From Planctomycetaceae bacterium (GTDB lineage Bacteria; Planctomycetota; Planctomycetia; Pirellulales; Pirellulaceae): a DNA stretch of 64,000 nucleotides. The translations under genes were made by a program, and so were the position numbers. The stretch spans positions 19,227 through 83,226 of the forward strand of contig PBSM01000168.1 of the NCBI GenBank assembly GCA_002726245.1. The letters are read 5' to 3'. This document shows positions 62,101-64,000 of the stretch, piece by piece. The notes beneath the pieces are model-generated. The model searched no databases. It had not been told where the DNA came from and saw only the letters and a list, made by a program, of their open reading frames with translations. Numbering within the stretch: position 1 is the stretch's first letter; every line of letters begins with the position of its first letter.

Positions 62101-64000
62101 CGTGCTCAGCCTGAATCCCAGCCAAATCGGCGATTTGGATTTCTCGCTTGCAAATAACAACCTGGGCGATGGAACGAACGACCGTAAGATGACGTTTACC
62201 GGCTTGCTCACCGACGTCAACGAAGCCCTGGACGGACTGGAATACGATCCCGATCCCGATTTCAACGACAACATTGCAGCCGAAAAATTAATCGCGACCG
62301 TGGAAGACCTGGGGAACATTGGCGATGTATTTGTGAATCTGATCGATGACGTGACGATTCCGATCTCGGTCGTTCCGGTCAACGACGCACCGGATATTCG
62401 CTGGACAGACAATGGTATCCCGGCGGTGACAAGCTCGCTCCTTGAACCACCTGTGTTCACCGTCACAACCAACGAGGACGTCGATTTTACTTTCAATCAA
62501 ACGAACAACGCATTGCTGGATGTGTTTGACGTGGATGTCGACGAGACAGCTGGTGCTGCGCCTTTTCCGATAGTTGCCAACACGTTCGAAGTTCGCCTGG
62601 TCGTCGTCAATGGTGAACTCACCCTCAGCGGGATAGGCGGCCTCGCATTTACTGGTTTTGCCGGTGCCACAGGCGATGGTACCAGCGATTCAACCATGGT
62701 CTTCCGCGGATCACAGGCCGATGTAAACACCGCGCTGAACGGGCTGGCGTACAGTCCCAACCAAGATTTCAACAATAATCTGGGCGCTGACATCATGATC
62801 CCAGACGGCAGCGGCGGGATGGTCAGCATTGGCAAAGAGGCATTGAACATCGTCGTCAATGACCTCGGCAATACTGGCAAGACAGGCGCGTTGTTCACCG
62901 ATCGTTTTGTGCCGATCTCCGTCATTCCAATCAACGACGCGCCTGTGGTGAGCCTGACTCTGGGCACAACGGCTCCAACCACTGAACCTCTAGCAGATGC
63001 GATCGCCGGCGGTTATGAGCTGCCGATCGACGAAGACGAGGTTATCGTCTTCGATGCTGGCAACGCTGGTCTCTTCAGCATCGCCGACGTCGACGTTGTC
63101 GAGACGCTCCCGCCAAATGACACCATTCGAGTGACGCTCGAAGTCGCGCATGGCGTGTTGAACCTCACCACAACTGATCTAGATTTCGACGCGGGCAACG
63201 ATCCGCTTCACGCCGGCGATGGTACGGACGATGCGAAACTGACGTTCACAGCGACGATCGCCGCTGCCAACGCTGCAATCGCCAACTTGACGTACACTCC
63301 CGATCTGGACTTCAACGACAATCGCGGTAGTGAGGCTTTGCAAATCACCGTCGACGACCTCGGACATACGGGGCTCTTCGGCAACCTGACCGAAAGCCAC
63401 TCGATCGACATCCCCGTCGATCCGGTTAACGATGCCCCGTTCATTCGCGAGACCGATAGCGGCGGTGCAACGACCGATTTGCCGATCTCGGCTCCGCTCT
63501 TTGCGACGCCCCCGATTGATGAAGATACGCAATTGGCGTTCACGCAGCTTAACGACTCGCTTCTCAGCATCCTTGACGTGGATGAAGCGGATGGGCTTGG
63601 AAACCAAGTCAGAGTAACGCTGGCCGTCAGCAATGGTCTTCTGAATCTCAGCGTTTTCAGCGGATTGGACTTCAGCCAGGGCAGCGATCCGCTGCATATG
63701 GGAAATGGCGTTGACGATACGACAATGACGTTCACGGCGACGATCGCCAGCGCCAACGCTGCCATTGCCACCCTGGAGTACACCCCTAACGCAGACTTCA
63801 ACAACAACATCGCTGCGGAAGAATTGGTCATTACGGTGAACGACAAGGGCAACACGGGGAAAACAGGGCCGCTTGAAACTATTCGCAGGGCAGCGATAAG
63901 CGTGATCCCTGTTAATGATGCTCCGGTGATTAATGTCACTGATGTTGCCACCGCTGTCATGGATCTGACCGAGCCAGCCACGTTTAGTGTCACGACCGAT
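41147..64000 (+). CDS. giant multidomain extracellular protein 2, 3' end beyond the window (>=7618 aa)
   Basis: The frame is open from the ATG to the window end; family-like reading was confirmed in this frame at many points, so I see no frameshift. Approximate residues: LEDRRLLA 37-44; Ig-like regions to 590, including a small beta domain at 215-305; matrixin-like metallopeptidase 603-752 with HEIGHSLGLGH (720-730); PPC-like 760-890; beta-helix 920-1720; PPC-like 1745-1905 and 1970-2120; propeller-like 2180-2620; jelly-roll-like 2625-2900; four EPN/PPC modules with Calx-beta-like parts 3125-3885; Calx-beta-like and a propeller-like module 3950-4460; Calx-beta-like repeats 4465-4800; beta-helix interrupted by a VWA-like domain 4800-5300; GEVED and FEFD modules 5545-6460; long cadherin-like repeats from 6590 on. 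Probably a surface or secreted protease-adhesin; the dockerin or anchor would lie beyond the window. Confidence 0.88.
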   Translation, partial: MTLRRPRSLAQSLKKQHKKRQREHQRILAREMRAEQLEDRRLLAGPDLFAIRPDEAALLQEDDVLNVAPREFNLLFKGGANIDPATIAGNVRLVRAGADGVFDDRRTPFPESFDDVRVDLGFLGLEDPGNPVRVVLRPASSSPHNLVRPQASFPDDNYQIQVFPGLMSLADPTATPPVQAMPFNNGELFTQEFRLDLGAQAVAIVPQPVSRNTQEIALTGTVASGSFTLSFNGRLTGVIDVGSGSVRTEIENQLYSLPNIQPDDIVVTGPESVGLPATGGVAWQVTFQGQYAGETPPLLIADSAGLFGTNPSINVSQLSDCTQAQNQIIVYFNDDEMDLDVVTDPKFYRLVDTEATGSSRDDSVLLPLRVSYDATDNTAALTFASIPDGTYRLDLGVSDEDNNTAANAIQVGSLFNTTNFEHIGFIGDDDQTSVNQADVDLYRIHLAAGANLDINVTPNEGAFDVDVQLLDSDGTTVLLSDAINTIGGAATDGAAGASDQLSVTGVAQGEFVVAVSSELAAGGTGSYLLEIDISGAAGAILADDANSTFAAATPLGTLGISGATHSAQIEPQTHIPMPTFPGGQDEPGHRQIQAEAHGSGGGLGPAGPSSITRRSYNFKPIIGTDPQGNPYLNLISETEKQVVREIYEVYGSQNGITFIETPSSGTVVAKGNLSAASPALASEPGGVFGLGGPGMVVLDHLDFPASNNVFGSGFFSVMYHEIGHSLGLGHSYDIPSVQGNGVVNDVYPGDHDQVHLQRIWRSDSVDIDLYQFSLAEDGRFTAEVFAERPFGGRTNTSHLNSALTVYRENPDGTRELISQNDDYFSNDSFIGIDLEAGNYFVGVTSTGNVGYDPNIVDSGFGGTTDGAYDLVLNLSPAPRANLIDVDGTLFDGDADGTPGGQHSFWFESSQHTVFVDKANDQTANTVDGSGELADPYDTIQFALDRAGDRIIVPEDDGAPAIQDGDTFVIDDGTNPPAEFEFDLVTRLSSPGINFTTISLTVDDASVFPTTPGFTLRIDSEEMTVDAIAGNVFTVTRGVNGTVRAGHVTGATVRVAPQAANSIDVFPGDDINDVATAIEAAINTVFPGIAAASLDVVQLTGIALLDVRGSAALHKVPNIVRIVGNAGVDGELETLSDNVPYLIGLDNLEQPLEDGQNLEVPQGVTAMIDAGTLIKMRRSNLDAGTSSTLADRSGAAIQVLGTPENEVFLRSFRNDAVGGNSDGVGPSADQGDFGGIVFREDSDLKDDGVFLNYVNHANINNGGGKDANDDVFTPVHMIVARPTVSFNTITDSAAQSMSANPNSFDDAGGRLGPDIYGNYLSGSSVNGLFVRIETQFGEPVEKLDVSARFDDADITHVITENLLINGKAGGPLQTTARLSGRLHVDPGVIVKLGNSRIELERGAANLIAEGTSQRQVIITSIADDRFGGSGTFDTNGNDFSLGSPGDWGGLMFNHVSSGSIDNALIAFGGGEVPIEGDTAFFNAIEVHQARLRLTNSMLEDHASGNNGGGQTSRNGRGGNSNSTIHVRGAQPIILDNIIRNNAGAVMSINANALKATHMPDHGRATGPIDAFHEQGDNQGPLVRLNRLENNGTNGMVVRGEQLQTETTWDDTGIVHVLTSEIIVNNHHTFSGVRLQSSNTESLVVKLLGGNAGFTANGRLLDIDDRIGGTVEIIGSVGHPVIMTSLNDDTIGAGFTPEGAALLDTNNDSGANTPAAGNWRGIVLDRYSNDRNIRVVDESEATFTDGNDVNALPIPGVAQEIGTLAKDDKSGDENSRLGFEVHGFISPDDPTDLDVYSFQGTAGTEVWFDLDRTGDALDAVVELVNVSGTVLARAINNADLSGTAQDLTANPLLLGDFYTTNFRDPGMRVILPGTGTDETYYVRVRSNPEPDNLITETDKGLSSGQYQLQIRLRQVDEFPGSTVRLAEINFADIGVDVRGLPAHSNLIGETSEIGGTDPGSPQPLGNLLETDRAAISFAGSLTNESQRDFYQFNVEHARNPNSIQVIGGVNDGGKTVAAVFDLDYAAGVPRADTNLYVFDPAGNLLLIGRESHVEDDQGRLGVNPETGQIFAPDTEDLSRGSLSALDPFIGPVHLPEGTATDYRIAVSSNLVLPNYLNQYDRAAAFDPNFRLEPVNSVTRIVEDHIGFQGYASNGAQVDPVVTNGLFDISSAMALQTHVSEFDLSDVSLYVTSSGGDSLYIVNPFQGGTVTRPNGDLTNNIDTIEDIVIRSDGGLFGYQRRDNTAAQTQNNIANTAGTLVTLDSATGTVATVGNDNVISGPPTPQPNGNNPIPTIDELTFTDDVDALTFDLFRRVGASNDPEYDAIYSVRESGFNVGGTDAFNSKLYRGNSEGATGSVARTSRFGFEGDIQPAGVAFASALDFFADANNNGRITIQSRAPGDGGNDITVIVTRAGAANQVTSASPFTGIINVRLDNRNNAAQTLQTLVDLINSHAVAGEMVTAAVTGGNAGTTVLAGLTTITLAAGDDGLPDAFGRTVLSGFVTGLAYSGGNLFGVTDDGDFLQIDEFSGNATRLNVLTGVSFQGLHLGPQNVSQFDAAGNEIPGAYADMLFAIDDNGDLYAFDTTGALQPIFDSDGDDVGDATVIATGLGNVTGLAFSALDFNLWHPTVQRNNDPGHGIQPLFDLSRTPTDEDGSVGGRDLNQQQGGASYYFGFESFDTNDPDGNSYIDLGNGNSQLGIEDERVHSDLSSNGSIGDNYNLPGGAFGRLVTNPFDLEAYDGADKPALYFNYFLDTQNANGDGSNMLDSARVFISRNGEDGPWELLATNNSARGEELAGYWVDSATEGLRAGVSVAAMQVQELFDADEWRQARIDLTGYVGEADLRLRFDFSTAGTMNDPTIAGTVDSNYGEWSSGSRSLRAQNNNFEGFYVDDIIVGFTERGEMASTGRPGGTDFFTVDQPDPADMPVPEVLVGPYQVEVRRAEEFAVLPAPDAPDVSIFQTMDSNERYTVGYTIVAPSGSALRDGSTFEVVGRTTQVFEFDSNNSVETGNVRVVFNLGMTEDQVAASIRNAINGVPDFGVLAQLHTNTTNRVNLVDAKDVNAGAATPNLAVVITPSSVAEDATNVAAQVNLTLEQPAPLGGLDVTLTIDDLGIAVGRPNVTFGHIINEQEPNDVFVLADNLDNLGWSLQPNAGVNNELGDDISTAVPHLTVQGTGNGTFDYYSFMATAGDTVYIDTDANFDTEVFLFDDAGTLLALNDNDTLPADPGRVTIGVESFIKYPIATTGLYTIGVAGFDSSSLGLGAIGPPGTEPMAGDAYDLHIALEGPGGVGGHFVNESVTTLNVTVLAGDSTLAIPINLNVIDNDVDEGDDTIVITPAALGFAPVSDTLDVTNDDLATLSLVLSPTTVREGTTAAHLSGRSSEVEPNNDAAGATDLDAIIWSRVFDSNIHDSGATNISQSVPHITISGAGDGTFDYYTFSAGLGDIVYIDTDAANFNTELFLYDANGVVLASNDDELGTPDVGTTDSFIQYTVVATAVAPFTVAVGAFDSDDDGTVTSTVTGTAPTIGEFYDLHVAVENHEVHGIVQETEPNDSHGAADNLDAHIWSVQDIDNGVVDPAIPHVTVQDAGDGATFDYYSFSANVGDVVTLDTDNTDPAFNSRLFLYDDAGTLLAENDDDASPLDPGESSSNSFIQHTVTAPGRFVVAVGSSASMDDGAGTGTVTGSPPGVTDTYDLHVSVTNHPQLQARVTRQNAVLDDPLTVTLISLDPTEVRLGDGFLDEVEPNNSLAEVQDLDAGEWTLAPNSNISTSAILPHVSVRGTGDGTFDYYTFTVGTDDRRVVLETDDTNFDTEIFLFDSTGSLVAEDDNGGAGTDSLLDQILLADTYTVAVGAFNSIGQPGGVTGSRPAAGEFYTLHVSVGEHALGDDTYTFEIPAGQTFATVDLLAVEDFIVDGNQPVDIVASAAGFTPTSGAITVVDSATTHSFKLTVNAPTSILESGFATTTATVLLNTPHSQNVDVNLLSHDTSEATVPASVTIPAGQLSVTFIVSAVDDPVLDGDQVVQLTASAPSFVSGNDTVTVLDDVADPGRVTIGVNFEASDRFDSGSIPPDTMGAVGPNHIVELINGRYRVFDKLTGTSVQTSNLDTFWTDAGATVTATTFYPRIIFDPIADRWFAASIDGGAGNTIFVGVSNTNDPTAGWQSVQFIGDTIDASRFNDYDTLAVDADGLYLATNNVGATFDVSIFSIPKADLLLPVPTAANLTRFEARDAGEYGSSIQPALDYGPSDGRAALLSAHGGTRLVRSDIVGAGSAGASLSAAVDITVPSYAGAPPARQPGPDLIENVSPRFTGNVLEVGDSLWAVHAVRGTTVNSAIRWYEIDERTNAVLQVGTIEDPALDFLDPSIAANAAGDVVIGMTGTGPAQFASAMAVLGTTIGGVTTFDTPFVTQIGADNYFEDFGSGRNRWGDYSATVLDPLDSSVFWTFQEFVSSTDIWGVQVTQIDTAVEQRDVTVTVTGPTVLKEDGPTVSTTADVTRTGDLTNPLTVTVTFDASEVTIDGDATGSLDVIIPALLDTVAVTIDVVNDTETDGPQTVFLTPVAAGFNSVSDVVDVLDADIDVNATVTLQVLAPDTISEGDGAFATEVRITRSDDIGTSSFLLTSGDTTEADFQVGNTVTLLDGQFSTAAFTFPFDEDLAAIDDALLDGSQTAVISASVISGRGYASRSDVVSVLDNEARALSVSIATSPISEGDGLAASTGTVSIPGALAEDLVVTLYSSDPSEATLRDPLTGAAGTSIVVTILAGTTSVMFEIDAVNELIDDGSRSVVVTAIAPSFRSGSATLTVDADGSNAFERYARTGDANRYRDQGQVLIEANTISRAGQWAIEVTPGARDVGGNRTNPGAPINFSLLNAPDRLRPGVVIENNIIVASESGGGLHISGEATAAPPAAIPFARVVNNTIFGGTPAVTVAQDADVIFLQDTTTSMEDDIVEIVARLLTMDSAMQQAGINARYGAVRFPEDKSFSGSPDPKLIQDIVDFATFSDPNAPYPLLASDAGGREERGSDAVLEGLNAFDPRVAGATSFNYTIGSAIVLVLLTTENDDNKASQPAALNALTTGVDERATITLSATAGTFTLDFNGAVTGNLDDNSSAANVQTELEGLAGINVGDVAVSGTGGAGGTFMVTFQAGLGSQNLTNLVSGGVVPPTITPSDGSSGAIFFGILGDEVTESNNNSNTPQEDYTQFATATGGQILDLAVFRDNPDLFFDVFVQSLIGAIAGSQAVAGIVVDTNAAPTILNNVVAGFQDGITVDASSSGTVIGSTAFQNNGQDTVGIGIGATPIQLGNSDPLFSNPIRGNFYPADGSKIVDSSLNVLADRANYASFKNELAIPPSPIFAPDRDVYGQKRIDSIEDPLGAGASVFKDRGAVDKADDERPYAELLIPVDNAAEGTDFDPNVTIVHLTDVFLEEFSILLGDGRGPDSPFQGTGINERTVDIPTQISDPNDPDATISQRAVRITRNGEQLTEDVDFTLGYSEGNGTLLLTPLSSLWEPNSVYVITLDNTLIQDNAAKFLRDNQPNGLTTFTIILGDFEFDYGDAPDQSYGTVLTSDGARHVLIPDTPETPGDESVHFGNLVDGDPDGQPSESAALDDKDASLDLSETPAIANNLVNLAPFTIAVPSGIPGSILHDGQFTLSDGTNTRVFAFNVNGAATTGDVEIDIQAATNENQVADAIVAKIQADLDAGNLVGFTPKNLTPSTLNMGEVFLGGVAPLSLADLTVTAAGTTLALAEEFVGSAVRTRIAVTPRLQLQVNDNLGVADVTDGDSFVLSDGVTTITFILNDPVIATDPTADNVTAVIDYDAADTADELAARIANAIPQMFPELVPLTPGGAIVDIQGITAAFSLTQTGSLTRFGPLVDGASVIIDDGINVPVTFEFDSNASVVESATLKGVAYSLDESLDEIITNTAAKIAASVPTAELKDIAPANLGHGLLHIADRPRHTVDLSAGPLTFSPQVPVEITTAGAALAISVPRTNAIVPPANGAAGLDDGDRFTIDDGTNRPVTFEFDKSGDGVAFGTRRINISDVPSNTDPDIVNVRVIAALDQTIVEAALLASLNPQPDPALGVQITGADLSLLVNPIGSSTLSASGPVADGETFIIIDGIPNLVTFEFDSDGTTLMSPSGTYRIINFNVGDTATQVAAATATTLDAALVSSALDFGPLNPGPALLGEAIVELGEETTMVVVYPGTSSLSVVGESGGIKDGDTITVDRVGTTPLVFEFDRNGDTTFGNIPVNIGDLTSSFTTVDADGVAAALESAINSNPVVSVRRVDNVLQLRGDEDGIAVGKIFVPTEADPDYVTPLEVFASADGKLDAWIDFNGNGQFTAAEKLARRSSLVGFLNSTDDMLTVADASVFPSVVPFDIRIDNEELQVTAISGSDFTVIRGVNGTTAGFHFNSVVENVLDSISVSQGLNILTVDPDDHSASVAFTPGEAYARFRISRDGDLFETGLGIGGETEDYFVRVLSNIDPFVLNAFSTIVFDEDQFDADPIDTSPGVDFTIDLAAEGVFDDLDIHNGNGDILDYQVFSNSNPTLVTAIVVGSELRFDFHHDQNDNLGGPALVVVQATDHAGLTVTDTVTVSVAAVNDAPVINVTDVATAVMDLTEPATFSVTTDEDTDFVFKQTNSALLGVIDVDVTETATPPHTLKVTLSVSNGELSLPPASISVLDFGTDGNVGNGTSDPMMIFRGSLAEVNSAIANLNYHPNLNHNDNLDSEALVIEIDDLGNTGKTSNLVTTRTVPISVTPINDAPVIRVTDSTTPTPVTTDLVVSPDCLVETFQCVETLEDNNFTFSQTNDALLSVNDVDVNETGAFNSMPPNILQVSLSVTHGVLSLTPTSIAALDFTTDGDIGNGTDDVMMTFRGSQAEVNAALVDLEYDPDLHFNDNRGAEALVLTINDLGNTGKPAATSTTRIVPIAVEPVNDAPAVSIAGGSSKTTDEDIDFIFSSPHLLTVDDIDADDNVPRNLTVRVTLEVDHGVLSLNPSQIGDLDFSLANNNLGDGTNDRKMTFTGLLTDVNEALDGLEYDPDPDFNDNIAAEKLIATVEDLGNIGDVFVNLIDDVTIPISVVPVNDAPDIRWTDNGIPAVTSSLLEPPVFTVTTNEDVDFTFNQTNNALLDVFDVDVDETAGAAPFPIVANTFEVRLVVVNGELTLSGIGGLAFTGFAGATGDGTSDSTMVFRGSQADVNTALNGLAYSPNQDFNNNLGADIMIPDGSGGMVSIGKEALNIVVNDLGNTGKTGALFTDRFVPISVIPINDAPVVSLTLGTTAPTTEPLADAIAGGYELPIDEDEVIVFDAGNAGLFSIADVDVVETLPPNDTIRVTLEVAHGVLNLTTTDLDFDAGNDPLHAGDGTDDAKLTFTATIAAANAAIANLTYTPDLDFNDNRGSEALQITVDDLGHTGLFGNLTESHSIDIPVDPVNDAPFIRETDSGGATTDLPISAPLFATPPIDEDTQLAFTQLNDSLLSILDVDEADGLGNQVRVTLAVSNGLLNLSVFSGLDFSQGSDPLHMGNGVDDTTMTFTATIASANAAIATLEYTPNADFNNNIAAEELVITVNDKGNTGKTGPLETIRRAAISVIPVNDAPVINVTDVATAVMDLTEPATFSVTTD
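42955..43400 (+). other. matrixin-like metallopeptidase domain of giant protein 2
   Basis: Contains the full zinc motif HEIGHSLGLGH (residues 720-730; three His ligands and the catalytic Glu721), followed by SYDIPS. Upstream, EKQVVREIYEVYGSQNGITF corresponds to the helix and strand that precede the active site in matrixin-like metzincins. The Met-turn was not identified with certainty. It should be catalytically competent. Confidence 0.75.
50521..52800 (+). repeat. four tandem EPN/PPC modules in giant protein 2
   Basis: Modules start at EQEPNDVFVLADNLD, EVEPNNDAAGATDLD, ETEPNDSHGAADNLD and EVEPNNSLAEVQDLD. Each continues with G-D/N-G-T-F-D-Y-Y-[ST]-F, then T-E-[VLI]-F-L-[FY]-D and a closing V-G-x-F/S strand. 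This is the pre-peptidase C-terminal (PPC) pattern. Giant protein 1 has no tandem array of this type. Confidence 0.75.
55925..56860 (+). other. VWA-like domain nested in a beta-helix and itself interrupted
   Basis: VIFLQDTTTSM carries a MIDAS-type D-x-T/S-x-S (D4934-S4938) after a hydrophobic strand, followed by a helix (DIVEIVARLL) and the strand INARYGAVRF. Later parts (IVLVLLTTEN, AIFFGILGDE, VFVQSLIGAIAG) fit the remaining strands and helices. A beta domain of about 90 aa (TITLSATAGTFTLDFNGAVT to TITPSDGSS, 56375-56640) sits inside. The VWA-like unit lies between beta-helix coils RVVNNTIFGG and AAPTILNNVVAG. Confidence 0.7.
58036..60110 (+). repeat. FEFD repeat tract in giant protein 2 (about six modules)
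   Basis: Cores include DGQFTLSDG/VFAFNVNG, DGDSFVLSDG/TFILNDP, DGASVIIDDG/TFEFDSNA, DGDRFTIDDG/TFEFDKSG, DGETFIIIDG/TFEFDSDG and DGDTITVDR/VFEFDRNG. Same module type as in giant protein 1. A GEVED-type segment precedes (from 57780) and another follows (60110-60570), as in giant protein 1. Confidence 0.8.
60926..64000 (+). repeat. long cadherin-like tandem repeats at the end of giant gene 2
   Basis: Modules begin at [VI]NDAP: 60926, 61409, 61931, 62378, 62930, 63425 and 63911, giving lengths of 161, 174, 149, 184, 165 and 162 aa. Each holds an E-D, a V-x-D/DVD segment, G-[DN]-G-T-x-D, F-x-G/F-T-A-T and F-N-[DN]-N. The seventh module begins with 90 nt identical to the first. Confidence 0.85.

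Noticed and set aside
1..64000. CRISPR arrays, tRNA or rRNA genes
   Set aside because: No regular short repeats with unique spacers and no cloverleaf or rRNA-like sequence were found by eye; the repeats in the giant genes are coding modules.

Overview
The window is most likely from a planctomycete (Planctomycetota, probably Pirellulales/Rhodopirellula-like). The evidence is the N-terminal LEDRRLLA motif on three secreted proteins, a DUF1501 (Tat-signal) fragment, a DUF1080-like lectin-fold pseudogene, GEVED and dockerin type I modules in giant proteins, a PQQ-like propeller protein and a sialidase-like Asp-box protein. Two genes fill about three quarters of the sequence. Layout. 1-6.1 kb: the 3' part of a large YhaN-like AAA/SMC ATPase, a histidine phosphatase, a small two-TM HAMP-like membrane protein and a PQQ-like propeller lipoprotein/secreted protein. 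Two copies of a 97-98 bp palindromic element lie here, and one of them supplies the propeller gene's stop codon. 6.1-9.7 kb: a debris field. It has three 8-bp-stem hairpins and a 14-bp tandem duplication, then abutting fragments of an EamA transporter, a DinB-like protein and an IS1634-type transposase. An intact Asp-box sialidase-like gene follows, then a C-terminal scrap of an alkaline-phosphatase-type enzyme. 9.7-13.0 kb: an intact minus-strand Fe(III)-type ABC import operon (binding lipoprotein, double permease, ATPase) with tight spacing and an ATGA overlap. 13.1-15.05 kb: more decay, with a DUF1080-like gene carrying two frameshifts and a DUF1501 N-terminus joined to the C-terminus of a beta-barrel protein. 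15.6-64 kb: a locus of giant extracellular proteins. Gene 1 (8195 aa) is complete and ends in a dockerin pair plus a tail. Then come a 128-aa collapsed relative and gene 2 (at least 7618 aa, running off the window). Genes 1 and 2 share the order LEDRRLLA - Ig-like - matrixin-like metallopeptidase domain - PPC - parallel beta-helix - PPC - jelly-roll-like domain - helix - GEVED - FEFD modules - cadherin-like tandem repeats, so they are tandem paralogues that diverged by domain insertion and loss. Gene 2 keeps the full HExxHxxGxxH zinc site; gene 1 has lost every ligand. Both have near-consensus sigma70-type promoters with the same 16-bp spacer and flanking sequence, and all three LEDRRLLA genes share one ribosome-binding context. 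The points most worth following are the paralogous giant locus with a dead/alive metallopeptidase pair, the long tract of FEFD repeats (about 100-110 aa each, about 29 in both proteins), a VWA-like domain nested in a beta-helix and itself interrupted, and a 90-nt exact repeat 2985 bp apart (exactly six modules) at the window's end. All functional calls come from reading the sequence; no database search was run.
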